Shown here piece after piece: positions 17,861 to 26,150 of a DNA stretch of 64,000 nucleotides (position 1 is its first letter; every line of letters begins with the position of its first letter). The position numbers were made by a program, and so were the translations under genes. Source of the DNA: Rossellomorea orangium (GTDB lineage: Bacteria > Bacillota > Bacilli > Bacillales > Bacillaceae_B). The notes under the pieces were generated by a model. The model did not search any database. It saw only the letters and a program-made list of their open reading frames with translations, and was not told the origin of the DNA. The DNA is taken from NCBI RefSeq assembly GCF_019334305.1, contig NZ_JAHWGH010000017.1, forward strand, positions 372,001 to 436,000, written 5' to 3'.

Positions 17861-18451
17861 TTATAATTTCCCGTAGTAATAGTTGATTTTCGCCCGAATA
17901 CGTCCCATTTCGGATTCTATCGCATCTAATCGCTCAACTCCGCGCAAGTCCTCCCCTAACCTTAGTAGCGCTAAGTAGTCCTCGTCATAACATTCGTAGT
18001 CATCTTCACTCTCCTCGTCGTAATCGCGGTTAAAGTTTTCGATAATCTCATCCGATTCTTCTACAAGTTCAAACTGGCGCGCTTCCAATCGGTCGATTTT
18101 TTCTTTAATATCCGCCACGATTTCGTTTTCTTTCCGATAAACTTTGTCGACATTATATTTCGGGTTTAAGCGATCAATCATATAAGTTTCGTAGATTTCA
18201 CGATCGTATTCCTCTCGGAGCGTGTAAAGGTCGGCGGTATAAATATGCTGCGAGAATAGTTTGCTTCGCCCGTACCCTCGCAGATGCTCCGATAGCCTCT
18301 TCTTAAATCGCCTAGTTTTACCGACGTAAAGCACGTTATTAAATCTGTCCTTAAATACGTATACGCCTCCGAAATTCTCCCTAATGCCCTCGAAATTATT
18401 TACGGCCACTGTTTCCGTCTTATGAGGAGGTTCGATTTTTATCACCGTCAA
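17861..18451 (-). CDS. GIY-YIG domain protein (endonuclease-like)
   Basis: 196 residues. Residues ~28-85 carry a GIY-YIG nuclease core: GGVYVFKDRFNNVLYVGKTR, then the Arg of FKKRLSEHLRG and a later Glu/Asn-Pro segment (YETYMIDRLNPKYN). The rest is acidic coiled coil, with no DNA-binding module of classical homing enzymes. Start overlaps the upstream stop (ATGA). It may be a homing relative or a phage recombination/degradation nuclease. Confidence 0.85.
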   Translation of the reverse strand: MTVIKIEPPHKTETVAVNNFEGIRENFGGVYVFKDRFNNVLYVGKTRRFKKRLSEHLRGYGRSKLFSQHIYTADLYTLREEYDREIYETYMIDRLNPKYNVDKVYRKENEIVADIKEKIDRLEARQFELVEESDEIIENFNRDYDEESEDDYECYDEDYLALLRLGEDLRGVERLDAIESEMGRIRAKINYYYGKL

Positions 18452-19203
18452 ATCCCCCTTACCTTGAACATTTTTCGCCTATCCTGGCGGTATTCTACTC
18501 CGTACTTATCTTCTTCATCTCTCGTAGCAACCTTCTGAGAACCTAATACGTCGCCAGGCGGATACACTTCCTCAACGTACGTAACCCTGCGATCAGACCA
18601 CTTCATCTGACTCTCCGATAGGCACGTGTATTCGGGCTTACCGTCGTCTACATCAACTACTTCGACATACCCTTCGCTAAACTGGCGCAACATCTCCCTC
18701 GCTTTTAATTCGTCTGTTGCAAAGCGCTTGGCGATTGCGACGATGGCCGCATCGTTCGGTACGCTTATTTCCTCTCCGTTGCCGATTTGATTTACCCACG
18801 CCATAAGTTCGTCAGTTTCTTCGTAATTCACATACGGATCACCTTTCGAAAATACCGTGTGATTATTTACAAATTCCGCCAGTCGTTTTATTCCTCCTCG
18901 TATATGTCGTTTTACGCCGCTCTCATCTATATTGAGAACGGCTTCACACTCGCGTAATTTTAAGTTTGCGAAGTAATATAACGCTATACACTGCCGTTGC
19001 TTAGGCGTTAATACATCGTTGCTGTTTAGCCCGCGCGTTATGTCAGCGAGGATAGTAGCAGCATCGTAATCTCCGTTTAAGAACGTCGCAGTATCCAGGC
19101 GATAGAAATCTTTTAGTACTGCCAGTACTCCTTTAGGTTCGTACGGGTATTTCTCGCTATATTGACGTTCGTTCTTACCCATATCTCGCTTAGACGCGCC
19201 CAT
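18448..19203 (-). CDS. Sigma-70 region 4-like regulator
   Basis: 251 residues. Residues ~62-105 (LTPKQRQCIALYYFANLKLR then ECEAVLNIDESGVKRHIRGG) match a sigma region 4 helix-turn-helix, as in phage late activators. No region 2 is evident. The C-terminal part is charged and unrecognised. Lying at the border between DNA-metabolism and late genes, it is a candidate late-gene activator; this is inference. Confidence 0.72.
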   Translation of the reverse strand: MGASKRDMGKNERQYSEKYPYEPKGVLAVLKDFYRLDTATFLNGDYDAATILADITRGLNSNDVLTPKQRQCIALYYFANLKLRECEAVLNIDESGVKRHIRGGIKRLAEFVNNHTVFSKGDPYVNYEETDELMAWVNQIGNGEEISVPNDAAIVAIAKRFATDELKAREMLRQFSEGYVEVVDVDDGKPEYTCLSESQMKWSDRRVTYVEEVYPPGDVLGSQKVATRDEEDKYGVEYRQDRRKMFKVRGI

Positions 19204-19444
19204 TCTTCTCCGCCTCCTCGTACGATTTAATTTCGATTTTCTTTCGCTGGCTCAAGCCTTTGCGACCGAATATCAGCCACGAAGCCAATTCGTCTAACTC
19301 CCGAGGATCCGGACGCTCACCTGTTGCCGCAGTGTAAGCGTCTGTCACCTCCTGGACTAGCGTGTTTTTAACTGATGCGTCCTCGATATCCTGCCTAACG
19401 ATTCGAATGACTGCGTTCTTGAATTCCGTTTTATAGTCCGTCAT
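19190..19444 (-). CDS. Hypothetical protein (84 residues)
   Basis: Helical, with TAATGERPDPRELDELASWL resembling a short linker-helix found in phage regulatory proteins. Its end overlaps the sigma-like gene start by 14 bases, and its start overlaps the preceding stop (ATGA). No function can be named. Confidence 0.65.
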   Translation of the reverse strand: MTDYKTEFKNAVIRIVRQDIEDASVKNTLVQEVTDAYTAATGERPDPRELDELASWLIFGRKGLSQRKKIEIKSYEEAEKNGRV

Positions 19445-19587
19445 TTTGCCTCCCCTTTCCGAAATGCGTGGTCCCTGTGCGATAGCACGTCGACGAGTAG
19501 CTGCTTGACGCCTGATGCGGTTGAGAGTGCGTAAGCGCCGTCGAATTGGCGCTCCGTTGCGTGTAGATCTCGTTTACTTGTTCCCAT
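19441..19587 (-). CDS. Hypothetical small protein (48 codons)
   Basis: ATG 19587 follows GGAGG and ends in an ATGA overlap with the next gene. Begins MGTSKRDLHATERQFDGAYA; soluble, slightly basic. Too small for automatic calling but well placed and phased in the operon. Confidence 0.68.
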   Translation of the reverse strand: MGTSKRDLHATERQFDGAYALSTASGVKQLLVDVLSHRDHAFRKGEAK

Positions 19588-19780
19588 CGGATTCCTCCTT
19601 CTGCTTTTCGTACCGCCTCTGCTGACGACGTTCTAATCGCCTTAAACGAACGACCTCTTTCCGTAACTCAGTGAGCTCTTCGTGATCCGACGCCATAATC
19701 TCGTATAAGTCCTGATACAACTCGCGATGTAAATCAAACGCGATATAGAACTTTCCGTCAATCTCCCTAACGTCCTCCAT
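19574..19780 (-). CDS. Small coiled-coil protein (68 residues)
   Basis: The C-terminal 40 residues (ELRKEVVRLRRLERRQQRR) are a highly charged coiled coil. Overlaps both neighbours, as expected inside a tight operon. Confidence 0.65.
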   Translation of the reverse strand: MEDVREIDGKFYIAFDLHRELYQDLYEIMASDHEELTELRKEVVRLRRLERRQQRRYEKQKEESDGNK

Positions 19781-21165
19781 TAAGCCTCACCGCCGATCAT
19801 CGGCAACAGACGACTGCCTATCGCGTCTATTACGTTTACAGTGACCGCGTTTCCGGCTTGTTTATAGAGTTGCGAGTTACTAACGCCATTTGCCGATAGC
19901 GTTTCGTAAGCTGAGTCCGGAAATCCTTGAAGGCGGAAACATTCCAGCGGGGTGAGTTTACGGATATGATAGTGAGGAGCGCTAGTTATCCGAAGACCTT
20001 CTCCTTTGTTCGTGGTAATAGTCGGTGATAAGCCGGCTTCAATATCAAAAACCTTCCCATTCATTCCGTTGCCAGACGGGTTAGTGTTTCCGACAGACTT
20101 TACGAACGACTCTCGTGAATCCAAGATTCCGTGGCGATCCTGTGTGTTAAGGGTGAAAGCCGGCTCGTCGTTTTCTTTAAATCTTCGCCCTTGCTGGCGT
20201 TTTTCTTCGCGATCAGGCGTTAAAGTAGCTCGTATTTGATCCTCGGCGAGTGGGTCGTTATTCACTCGTAATTGAGTCACTAACTTCGCCGTCTTCTCCT
20301 CGCTCAAGTAGTACCGCTCATCCACCACGGGCTCCAACACGTCTCTCAAGCGCGTCGTCACCTCTGTCTGTTCCGGCCAGTTAAAGTTGAATGTCTTCAC
20401 GCCAGGCAAATCCGCAATTCTGCGTTTACCTTTCGCCACTACGTTCGTACCTTCAATCGCCCGTTTAGCCGGCTTAACCAAATCGTCACGCATCGCAATG
20501 ATGAAGATCCGTTCGCGATTCTGAGGAACGCCGAAGTATTTCGAGTTGAGTACGTTGAAGTCGACCGTATAGCCGATGTCGTTAAGCGTCGTGACGATCG
20601 TATCGAGCGTTTTACCTTTATCGTGTCCGACGAGTCCTTTCACGTTTTCGAGCAGGAGCGCCTTCGGACGTTTGACCTTCGCCAATCTCGCAATCTCGAA
20701 GAACAACGTCCCGCGAGTATCCGAGAAGCCTAACCGCTTGCCTGCGACTGAGAACGCCTGGCAAGGGAATCCGCCCACCAGTACGTCATGATTCGGCACA
20801 TCTTCCGCCTCGACCTTCGTAATATCACCAACCGTCTTGTGTCCGTAAAGCAGCTCGTAGGATTGATTCGCAAATTTATCAATTTCAGAAGCCATAACGC
20901 AAGTGCCTCCGAGTTTGTTTAGCGCCTGTTCGAATCCGCCTATTCCGGAAAACAGGGATACGTATGTGAACGGCTTGCCTTCAAATGGGATTTCGTTTAC
21001 CTCGTTAATATTCGTCGTCATTACATCGCTTCCTTCCGTTTTGTTTTCGTTATTAATTTCGACTACCATCTTAGGTTCTTTGTAATCGTTTGCCTGCAGC
21101 GTAGGACAAACCTCAAAGTATGTTCTGAAAGCATCCTTCGGTTTCGTATCCAAAATAAATTGCAT
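19780..21165 (-). CDS. DNA (cytosine-5) methyltransferase
   Basis: 461 residues. Motif I VSLFSGIGGFEQAL (residues ~68-81), motif IV GGFPCQAFSVAGKR with catalytic Cys, motif VI ENVKGL, motif VIII-like QNRERIFIIAMRD, and C-terminal FRLQGFP ... QAGNAVTVNV. The first ~48 residues contain CPTLQANDYKEPKMVV, a segment normally found in the C-terminal half of such enzymes, so the extension may be a remnant of another methylase. A start at ATG 21021 (MTTNINEV, with GGAAGG upstream) would give the core only. No restriction endonuclease is adjacent, so it probably protects phage DNA. Confidence 0.92.
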   Translation of the reverse strand: MQFILDTKPKDAFRTYFEVCPTLQANDYKEPKMVVEINNENKTEGSDVMTTNINEVNEIPFEGKPFTYVSLFSGIGGFEQALNKLGGTCVMASEIDKFANQSYELLYGHKTVGDITKVEAEDVPNHDVLVGGFPCQAFSVAGKRLGFSDTRGTLFFEIARLAKVKRPKALLLENVKGLVGHDKGKTLDTIVTTLNDIGYTVDFNVLNSKYFGVPQNRERIFIIAMRDDLVKPAKRAIEGTNVVAKGKRRIADLPGVKTFNFNWPEQTEVTTRLRDVLEPVVDERYYLSEEKTAKLVTQLRVNNDPLAEDQIRATLTPDREEKRQQGRRFKENDEPAFTLNTQDRHGILDSRESFVKSVGNTNPSGNGMNGKVFDIEAGLSPTITTNKGEGLRITSAPHYHIRKLTPLECFRLQGFPDSAYETLSANGVSNSQLYKQAGNAVTVNVIDAIGSRLLPMIGGEA

Positions 21166-21183
21166 ATCTCGCCCTCTTTTCGG

Positions 21184-21211
21184 TTTACTTTTCGCTTGTC
21201 TTGCGTATAAT
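21184..21211 (+). promoter_or_regulatory. Sigma-A-like promoter for rightward AbrB-like gene
   Basis: TTTACT (21184-21189), 16-base spacer, TATAAT (21206-21211), pointing right and 53 bases before ATG 21265. Confidence 0.72.
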
Positions 21212-21264
21212 AGAAATAAATACCGCTAACTTTTACGTTAGCTTGAAACGGAGTGTGTCGTCTT

Positions 21265-21675
21265 ATGTCGCAAAACATCGATCCCAACAAAATTTCGCTC
21301 ACCCCGCTCACGTCCGAAGACCTCGGCGGCCGTCGTGGCGTCAAAGCGGTCACGCTCGACAAGCAAGGCCGTCTCAGCCTCTCGTCAGCCCTCCGCCTCG
21401 AGCTCGGCATTGCCGGCCGCCCAGCGCACATTTTCGTCAGCATCGACTTGGCTCAGCGCGTGATCGGTATCGTGAAACATGACGCCGTGACAAGCGTTGT
21501 GAATGCCGCGCAAGTGAAGGTCGACAAGCGAGGCTATACGTCGGGCAAGGCGCTGCTCGATAAGTTTGGGCTGTCGCAGAAGTCGGGCCCGTATAAGTTT
21601 GATTACGTTGGCAAGCTCGACTCGGCTGGCGCTGATTGGCATGCGTTTCGCCTCCGCTCTGCTTCGGCTCAATAG
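21265..21675 (+). CDS. AbrB-like DNA-binding protein on the opposite strand
   Basis: 136 residues from ATG 21265 (GGAG 11 bases upstream; an in-frame GTG at 21253 overlaps that site). KAVTLDKQGRLSLSSALRLE followed by LGI fits the swapped-hairpin AbrB/MraZ fold, normally seen as DKQGRIxIPxxLRexLGI. The remainder (VKVDKRGYTSGKALLDKFGL) is unrecognised. The gene is visibly GC-rich compared with its neighbours and has its own promoter, so it looks like independently acquired cargo. A regulator of phage or host genes is likely; the target is unknown. Confidence 0.75.
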   Translation: MSQNIDPNKISLTPLTSEDLGGRRGVKAVTLDKQGRLSLSSALRLELGIAGRPAHIFVSIDLAQRVIGIVKHDAVTSVVNAAQVKVDKRGYTSGKALLDKFGLSQKSGPYKFDYVGKLDSAGADWHAFRLRSASAQ

Positions 21676-21764
21676 GGCGGATGGTCATACGACTGAACGT
21701 AGTTATAAGTTGTGGCGATAGGGAGCCGACGTTTAAGCCGATTCTCTACCGCCATTCTTTGCGA

Positions 21765-21932
21765 TTACTTACCGATTCTCTTTTTAAATTCGCTCATCGC
21801 GTCGATTATGAACGAATAGTCTCCGCCTGCATAAAGACTAGCGATACGGTAACTTACTTCGACCATCTCTCCGCCATTCCACAAGCGTTCTAAATTATCG
21901 ACAAACTCGATTACTTCAACGTTTTCTCCCAT
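21765..21932 (-). CDS. Hypothetical small acidic protein (55 codons)
   Basis: ATG 21932 has AAGGAGGG upstream. Begins MGENVEVIEFVDNLERLWNG; soluble, acidic. About 90 bases between it and the rightward gene hold nothing recognisable. Confidence 0.68.
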   Translation of the reverse strand: MGENVEVIEFVDNLERLWNGGEMVEVSYRIASLYAGGDYSFIIDAMSEFKKRIGK

Positions 21933-21971
21933 TCCGCAATCCCTCCTTTTCTCCGTGCGTCAGACGATTGC

Positions 21972-22430
21972 CTATTTCGCTGACTTTCGCAATTCCACCA
22001 ACGTCAACAGCGCATAACCTGCCAAGTCTGCGACTGTATCTTCGAGCGATTCAGCCACCTGCGCATCTTCTCCGCCGATCAACGTTTCCAGCCTCCGCAT
22101 TTTATCGTCCATGCGAATCATGCCGGACATTACTCCGTACTTTGCGAACTGCTTCAAGAAACTGTCGCCGTAGTCGTGATTCTTACGGATGAGTAAGTCG
22201 CGTACTTCGTTGCAGATTGATTCGATACGTTGCGCTTGAGTGTCTGATGGTGATTCGCTGACTATTTCACAATCACGTTTATCGACTAAATAACCCGTAT
22301 CTGAGCCGTTATGCAAAACTCGGTAATCAGTATTTTCTCTTTCGCCTGTTACTTCGAATTCCTCACCGATATGATCTGCGCACCAATAACTTCTCAGCTC
22401 CGCCTTAATAACACGTATCCTTTTCGCCAT
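21972..22430 (-). CDS. Nucleotide modification-associated domain 1 protein (DUF1599-like)
   Basis: 152 residues. The C-terminal half reads ICNEVRDLLIRKNHDYGDSF, then GMIRMDDKMRRLETL and ESLEDTVADLAGYALLTLVE, the helical metal-binding pattern of the Nmad1/DUF1599 family related to all-alpha NTP pyrophosphatases. The N-terminal ~65 residues are an added beta domain. Neighbouring thyA and MazG-like genes support a role in phage nucleotide metabolism. Confidence 0.78.
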   Translation of the reverse strand: MAKRIRVIKAELRSYWCADHIGEEFEVTGERENTDYRVLHNGSDTGYLVDKRDCEIVSESPSDTQAQRIESICNEVRDLLIRKNHDYGDSFLKQFAKYGVMSGMIRMDDKMRRLETLIGGEDAQVAESLEDTVADLAGYALLTLVELRKSAK

Positions 22431-22431
22431 C

Positions 22432-23109
22432 CTACAATTCCCTCCGTTCTTCTTCCGTTAAATCTCGACCGTTCATTCCACCGGCAATCTTCACGAACAA
22501 CTCATGCGCCTGCTGATACGGCTGCGTGCGTTCGTTAATGTCGGCAACCTTTTTCGCCAAATCAACGACTTCTTCCTGCGTTGCCCACGGTGCCGGCGAA
22601 TGTTTGAAGTTCTCGAATTCTTGCGCCCATGTCTCAACGTTGCGTGCTACGGTGCTTATCGCCTGCTCATTGGCGGAGGCTAGGCGGTCGATGCGGTCAG
22701 TTAAAATATCGTCAACGGCGTCTAAACGCTCGCCTAACGCCTGATGTTCGCCTTCGAGTAGCGTGAGTCGGCGGGCTAAATTGGCGATAAGGTCTATCAC
22801 CTGGCGCGAATTGTTGCGGACGTCGGCTTCGGTAAGAGTGAGCGTTTCTTCATCGACGATTGGCTCGAGGACTACGTACTCACTTTCGAATAACCAACCG
22901 AATCTTGACGAACCTCTCCGCGTTTGCCCTTTATTTCCGGACTCTACCTTTTCAATTTCCGTCACATCACCGACTGAATAAACGTGGGAACCTAACTCCG
23001 TAATCAACACCTTCTCACCTACGCTTGCTTTCCGGTTGACCTTGCGAAACAAAGTTCCGTTTATCGAAGTGACGCCTTCGTGGACTAGCGTTGAATTTTC
23101 GTTTGTCAT
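22432..23109 (-). CDS. Hypothetical protein with coiled coil
   Basis: 225 residues. An N-terminal beta region with RKASVGEKVLITELGSHVYS, then long helices rich in Leu, Glu and Arg (residues ~95-180). No motif identified. It lies between thyA and the Nmad1-like gene in one operon. Confidence 0.65.
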   Translation of the reverse strand: MTNENSTLVHEGVTSINGTLFRKVNRKASVGEKVLITELGSHVYSVGDVTEIEKVESGNKGQTRRGSSRFGWLFESEYVVLEPIVDEETLTLTEADVRNNSRQVIDLIANLARRLTLLEGEHQALGERLDAVDDILTDRIDRLASANEQAISTVARNVETWAQEFENFKHSPAPWATQEEVVDLAKKVADINERTQPYQQAHELFVKIAGGMNGRDLTEEERREL

Positions 23110-23110
23110 A

Positions 23111-23920
23111 TTAAATCGCCACCTTTCCTTTAATCGCCGGATGCGGATCGTAGCCGATAATTTCGAAGTCGTCGAAGGTAAAATCGTCTATGTCGGTCAC
23201 TTGGCGTTTGATATTGAGCGTTGGTAACGGGCGAGGCTCACGTTGTAACTGCGTGTTTACCTGCTCGATGTGATTCGTATAAATGTGTGCGTCGCCAATC
23301 GTATGCACGAATTCGCCGACCTCTAAGCCGGTCACATGTGCGATCATGTGCGTCAGGAGCGAGTAGCTGGCGATATTAAACGGAACACCGAGGAATACGT
23401 CGCCCGAGCGTTGATACAGTTGGCACGATAGCTTTCCGTTTGCTACGTAAAATTGAAACGCGAAGTGGCAAGGCGGTAAAGCCATTTCGTCGAGCTCTCC
23501 GACATTCCAGGCGTTGACTAGCAAGCGTCTGCTGTCCGGATTGTTGCGAATATGATCGATTACGTTGGCGATTTGGTCTATTGAGTGTACTGCGTGATCG
23601 TCCTCGTATCGCCAGTCTCTCCACTGCGCAGAGTAGATACGTCCTAAGTCTCCGTCCTTGTCAGCCCATTCGTTCCAAATTCGCACGCCATTGTCCGTCA
23701 GGTATTTCGTGTTAGTATCGCCACTAAGGAACCACAGAAGCTCATGCGCCACGCTCGGCCAGTGAATGCGCTTAGTTGTTAATAGCGGAAACCCTTTCGC
23801 CAAGTCGAATCGCATCTGATAGCCGAATGTGCTTAGCGTGCCTGTTCCGGTACGGTCGCCTTTCTCGACGCCATTTGCGAGTATGTGTCGAACTAATTCG
23901 AGGTATTGTGCGTCAGCCAT
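23111..23920 (-). CDS. thyA: Thymidylate synthase
   Basis: 269 residues, full family length. Visible: [24 protein letters not shown], catalytic Cys in [30 protein letters not shown] and the C-terminal IKGKVAI. It makes dTMP from dUMP using methylene-tetrahydrofolate. The gene lies with MazG-like, Nmad1-like and ribonucleotide reductase genes, giving the phage a private dNTP supply. Confidence 0.97.
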   Translation of the reverse strand: MADAQYLELVRHILANGVEKGDRTGTGTLSTFGYQMRFDLAKGFPLLTTKRIHWPSVAHELLWFLSGDTNTKYLTDNGVRIWNEWADKDGDLGRIYSAQWRDWRYEDDHAVHSIDQIANVIDHIRNNPDSRRLLVNAWNVGELDEMALPPCHFAFQFYVANGKLSCQLYQRSGDVFLGVPFNIASYSLLTHMIAHVTGLEVGEFVHTIGDAHIYTNHIEQVNTQLQREPRPLPTLNIKRQVTDIDDFTFDDFEIIGYDPHPAIKGKVAI

Positions 23921-24243
23921 TATTCGTCCTCCTTGCGATTAATACTCGCCTCTTCGCTGAACCCTTCCGGATACCGCTTGCGGAGTTTATCGATATTAGC
24001 AACCGCAATTTCTTCGAGCGATAAGCCGGCAGCCCTAGCCGATTGCGATACGTACCACAAGATGTCGCCAAGCTCCTTCTTCTTTTCCGTAAGCTGATCG
24101 GCGTGTCCGTGAAAATACTGCTTCTTAATCATGTCGGCATATTCGCCCGCTTCTCCGGTAAGTCCTAGCGCATAGTTAACTTCCTCATTTGCGTGTGTGT
24201 TTGCAGTGCGTGCGCTGAGCGCCTGGTATTCGTTTAGTTTCAT
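23920..24243 (-). CDS. MazG-like nucleotide pyrophosphohydrolase
   Basis: 107 residues. [20 protein letters not shown] and [20 protein letters not shown] provide the ExxE...ExxD metal-binding pattern of MazG enzymes, which hydrolyse NTPs/dNTPs. In phages they may lower ppGpp or remove aberrant nucleotides. Coupled to thyA. Confidence 0.9.
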   Translation of the reverse strand: MKLNEYQALSARTANTHANEEVNYALGLTGEAGEYADMIKKQYFHGHADQLTEKKKELGDILWYVSQSARAAGLSLEEIAVANIDKLRKRYPEGFSEEASINRKEDE

Positions 24244-24356
24244 TCCGTTTCCTCCTCTGCTAATGCTTCGATTAAATCTGTAATTAAATCACTATGCGAT
24301 AACCCTTTCGTGGACATATAACGCTCAATTTCGATCATTAAGTCTAACGGTTCCAT
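24240..24356 (-). CDS. Hypothetical acidic peptide (38 codons)
   Basis: ATG 24356 has GGAAGGAG upstream and the stop overlaps the MazG-like start (ATGA). Begins MEPLDLMIEIERYMSTKGLS; helical and acidic. Confidence 0.6.
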   Translation of the reverse strand: MEPLDLMIEIERYMSTKGLSHSDLITDLIEALAEEETE

Positions 24357-24377
24357 TTACGTATCTCCTTCCGATAA

Positions 24378-25001
24378 TTAATCAACGAATATCACCGACT
24401 CAACCGCCGGCATCCTTTCGATTAAATCTTCCAGCGCATGCTCCACGCTGTCCTCCGCCTTCTCTCGCGCCTTAACGTTAACCTTCACGTCAGCGACCGC
24501 CTGCTTCCTCGCCTGACCATATAGTGATTGTAGTTCCGATTCGCTCAAGTCCTTGCGCATCAGCCCGACGTCCTTCTTGATGGCCGCCTTGTCAAACGGA
24601 AGGTCGACGGCGATAATGTGCGGATCAGGGAAGCGAACAACAACGGTATTTCCTTTGACGGTGATGTCGACGTCCTTTGTGCTGACGCCAAGCTTGAACG
24701 TGCCATCGAGCGTGAGCTCATACGTTTTGTCGCCGAACCACTTGTCGTCTTGCAGGCGGACGGTTTTCGAGATGTCGCCGGTTAGCCCCACGATTTCTGG
24801 TGTTTCTGACAGGGCGCTGATGATGGCGCGTTTGTCGACGAGCTCTTTCGCCTGGACCGGTGCGAGTTTCGTGGTGGCTTCGGGTGATGCAGGCGATTGG
24901 TAGAACGTTAGGACGCCGGCGGTGATGGCTACGCCTAGGGTGAACGTTAAGGCAGTGCGCTTGAGCGTTCGGGTGCGTTCCGTGCGTTTTCGTCTGTTCA
25001 T
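24378..25001 (-). CDS. Membrane-anchored DUF4230 protein
   Basis: 207 residues. Basic N-terminus, one membrane segment (TALTFTLGVAITAGVLTFY), then an external domain with VRLQDDKWFGDKTYELTLDG and VVRFPDPHIIAVDLPFDK, typical of DUF4230. The function of the family is unknown. Unusual cargo for the dNTP operon; an envelope role or superinfection defence is speculative. Confidence 0.78.
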   Translation of the reverse strand: MNRRKRTERTRTLKRTALTFTLGVAITAGVLTFYQSPASPEATTKLAPVQAKELVDKRAIISALSETPEIVGLTGDISKTVRLQDDKWFGDKTYELTLDGTFKLGVSTKDVDITVKGNTVVVRFPDPHIIAVDLPFDKAAIKKDVGLMRKDLSESELQSLYGQARKQAVADVKVNVKAREKAEDSVEHALEDLIERMPAVESVIFVD

Positions 25002-25052
25002 TGCGTTGTTCCTCCTTTCGGCTGGTGTTGCGGTGTATCATCGAAGTGTTCA

Positions 25053-25256
25053 CTACTTCAAAGTAGACAGAAGTTCTATAATTTGCTCTGCGTATTCACC
25101 TCTGGTGTAGACCATTAATTGACCTGTTTCGTCATTCTTTAGCCACACATATCCTTTTTTACTGTGTTCTTTAGCGTATTCGTGAAAATATTCATCACAC
25201 TTTTCTAACGCTTCGTTAGCAACTTCTATCATTTTTTCATTCATTTTATCAGCCAA
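25053..25256 (-). CDS. Hypothetical protein (67 residues)
   Basis: Helical N-terminus (MIEVANEALEKCDEYFHEYA) and WLKNDETGQLMVYTRGEYAE. No family recognised. Confidence 0.6.
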   Translation of the reverse strand: MADKMNEKMIEVANEALEKCDEYFHEYAKEHSKKGYVWLKNDETGQLMVYTRGEYAEQIIELLSTLK

Positions 25257-25291
25257 TTTCTTCTGCCTCCTTATGTCACTACATGTGTCGA

Positions 25292-26014
25292 CTATTCGCT
25301 AACATTACCTCGCGCTTCTAACTCCGCAAATTCTTCCGGCATTTCGTTATTTCGCAGAATCTCCTCGACAATCTCGACAACCGGATGGCGATGTGTTTCC
25401 GTCAGGTTAATATGATCGAAGTGCTCGAACGCTTCCTTCTCGTATAGTCCGGCGAGTAGGTTATATAACCCGTTCGTCTTCGTGCTCCGCAGCCTCGGCG
25501 CATCAATCTGCGAAAAGTTGCCCATGAATACGAATTTAGCCGTCTTGCCTGGGCGAGTGGCGAGCGCTGCAAACGTGCCGATGTCGACGTTTTGAATCTC
25601 ATCGAATATCGCATACGTATAATTGAGCGAGCGTCCGCGAATCATCTGAATCGGATCGAAGAATACCTTGCGCTTATCCTCGTCGCCTTCGGTCAGGTAT
25701 CGCTTGATTTCGTTTGCCTTGTCGCTCATTACTTCGAGGTTATCCATGAACGGTGCGATGAACGGATAAGTCTTTTCGTCCAGATTACCAGGCAGAGCCC
25801 CGACGTCCATGCCGACCTGCGTTTGTAGTCGCGTGTAGATGAGCTTGCGGTAGAGTTGGCGTTCGATTGTTCGCTCGAGGCCGACCGCTTGTGCTACGAG
25901 AGTTTTCCCGCTGCCTGCCGGTCCGGTTAAGAACGTGAATGGCTTGTCGTTGAGTAGCGCCTGCATTGCCGCTTTTTGTTCGGCGTTCTTTGCGGTGATT
26001 CCGAAAAATGCCAT
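25292..26014 (-). CDS. PhoH-like ATPase
   Basis: 240 residues. Walker A FLTGPAGSGKTLVAQAVGLE, Walker B-like YAIFDEIQNV, sensor FVFMGNFSQID: the PhoH/RNA-helicase-like ATPase common in phages, with possible roles in RNA metabolism or DNA modification. It is preceded by its own phage-type promoter motif (26103-26133) and a leader hairpin. Confidence 0.92.
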   Translation of the reverse strand: MAFFGITAKNAEQKAAMQALLNDKPFTFLTGPAGSGKTLVAQAVGLERTIERQLYRKLIYTRLQTQVGMDVGALPGNLDEKTYPFIAPFMDNLEVMSDKANEIKRYLTEGDEDKRKVFFDPIQMIRGRSLNYTYAIFDEIQNVDIGTFAALATRPGKTAKFVFMGNFSQIDAPRLRSTKTNGLYNLLAGLYEKEAFEHFDHINLTETHRHPVVEIVEEILRNNEMPEEFAELEARGNVSE

Positions 26015-26048
26015 CGACTTGCACCTCCGTTAATTTAGCTATAAGTTT

Positions 26049-26090
26049 GCGGAAGCCCCGCGCCGACGTTTCCGCCAGGAGGGCCTCCGC
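26049..26090 (-). promoter_or_regulatory. Leader hairpin in the phoH 5' untranslated region
   Basis: Minus strand GCGGAGGCCC and GGGCTTCCGC pair over ten positions (one G-U) around a 22-base loop. It starts a few bases after the predicted transcription start, is not followed by a T-run, and lies before the phoH ribosome site. It may stabilise the mRNA 5' end or bind a regulator. Confidence 0.6.
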
Positions 26091-26102
26091 TGTTCCTACT
26101 CG

Positions 26103-26133
26103 ATAATATGCAGTTGCGAGTGTTTCCGCACAA
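26103..26133 (-). promoter_or_regulatory. Phage promoter motif before phoH
   Basis: TTGTGC (26128-26133), 19-base spacer, TATTAT (26103-26108), with AATTTGTGCGGAA and GCATATTAT context almost identical to the site at 48290-48320. Confidence 0.65.
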
Positions 26134-26150
26134 ATTCGTTGCGATTTATT

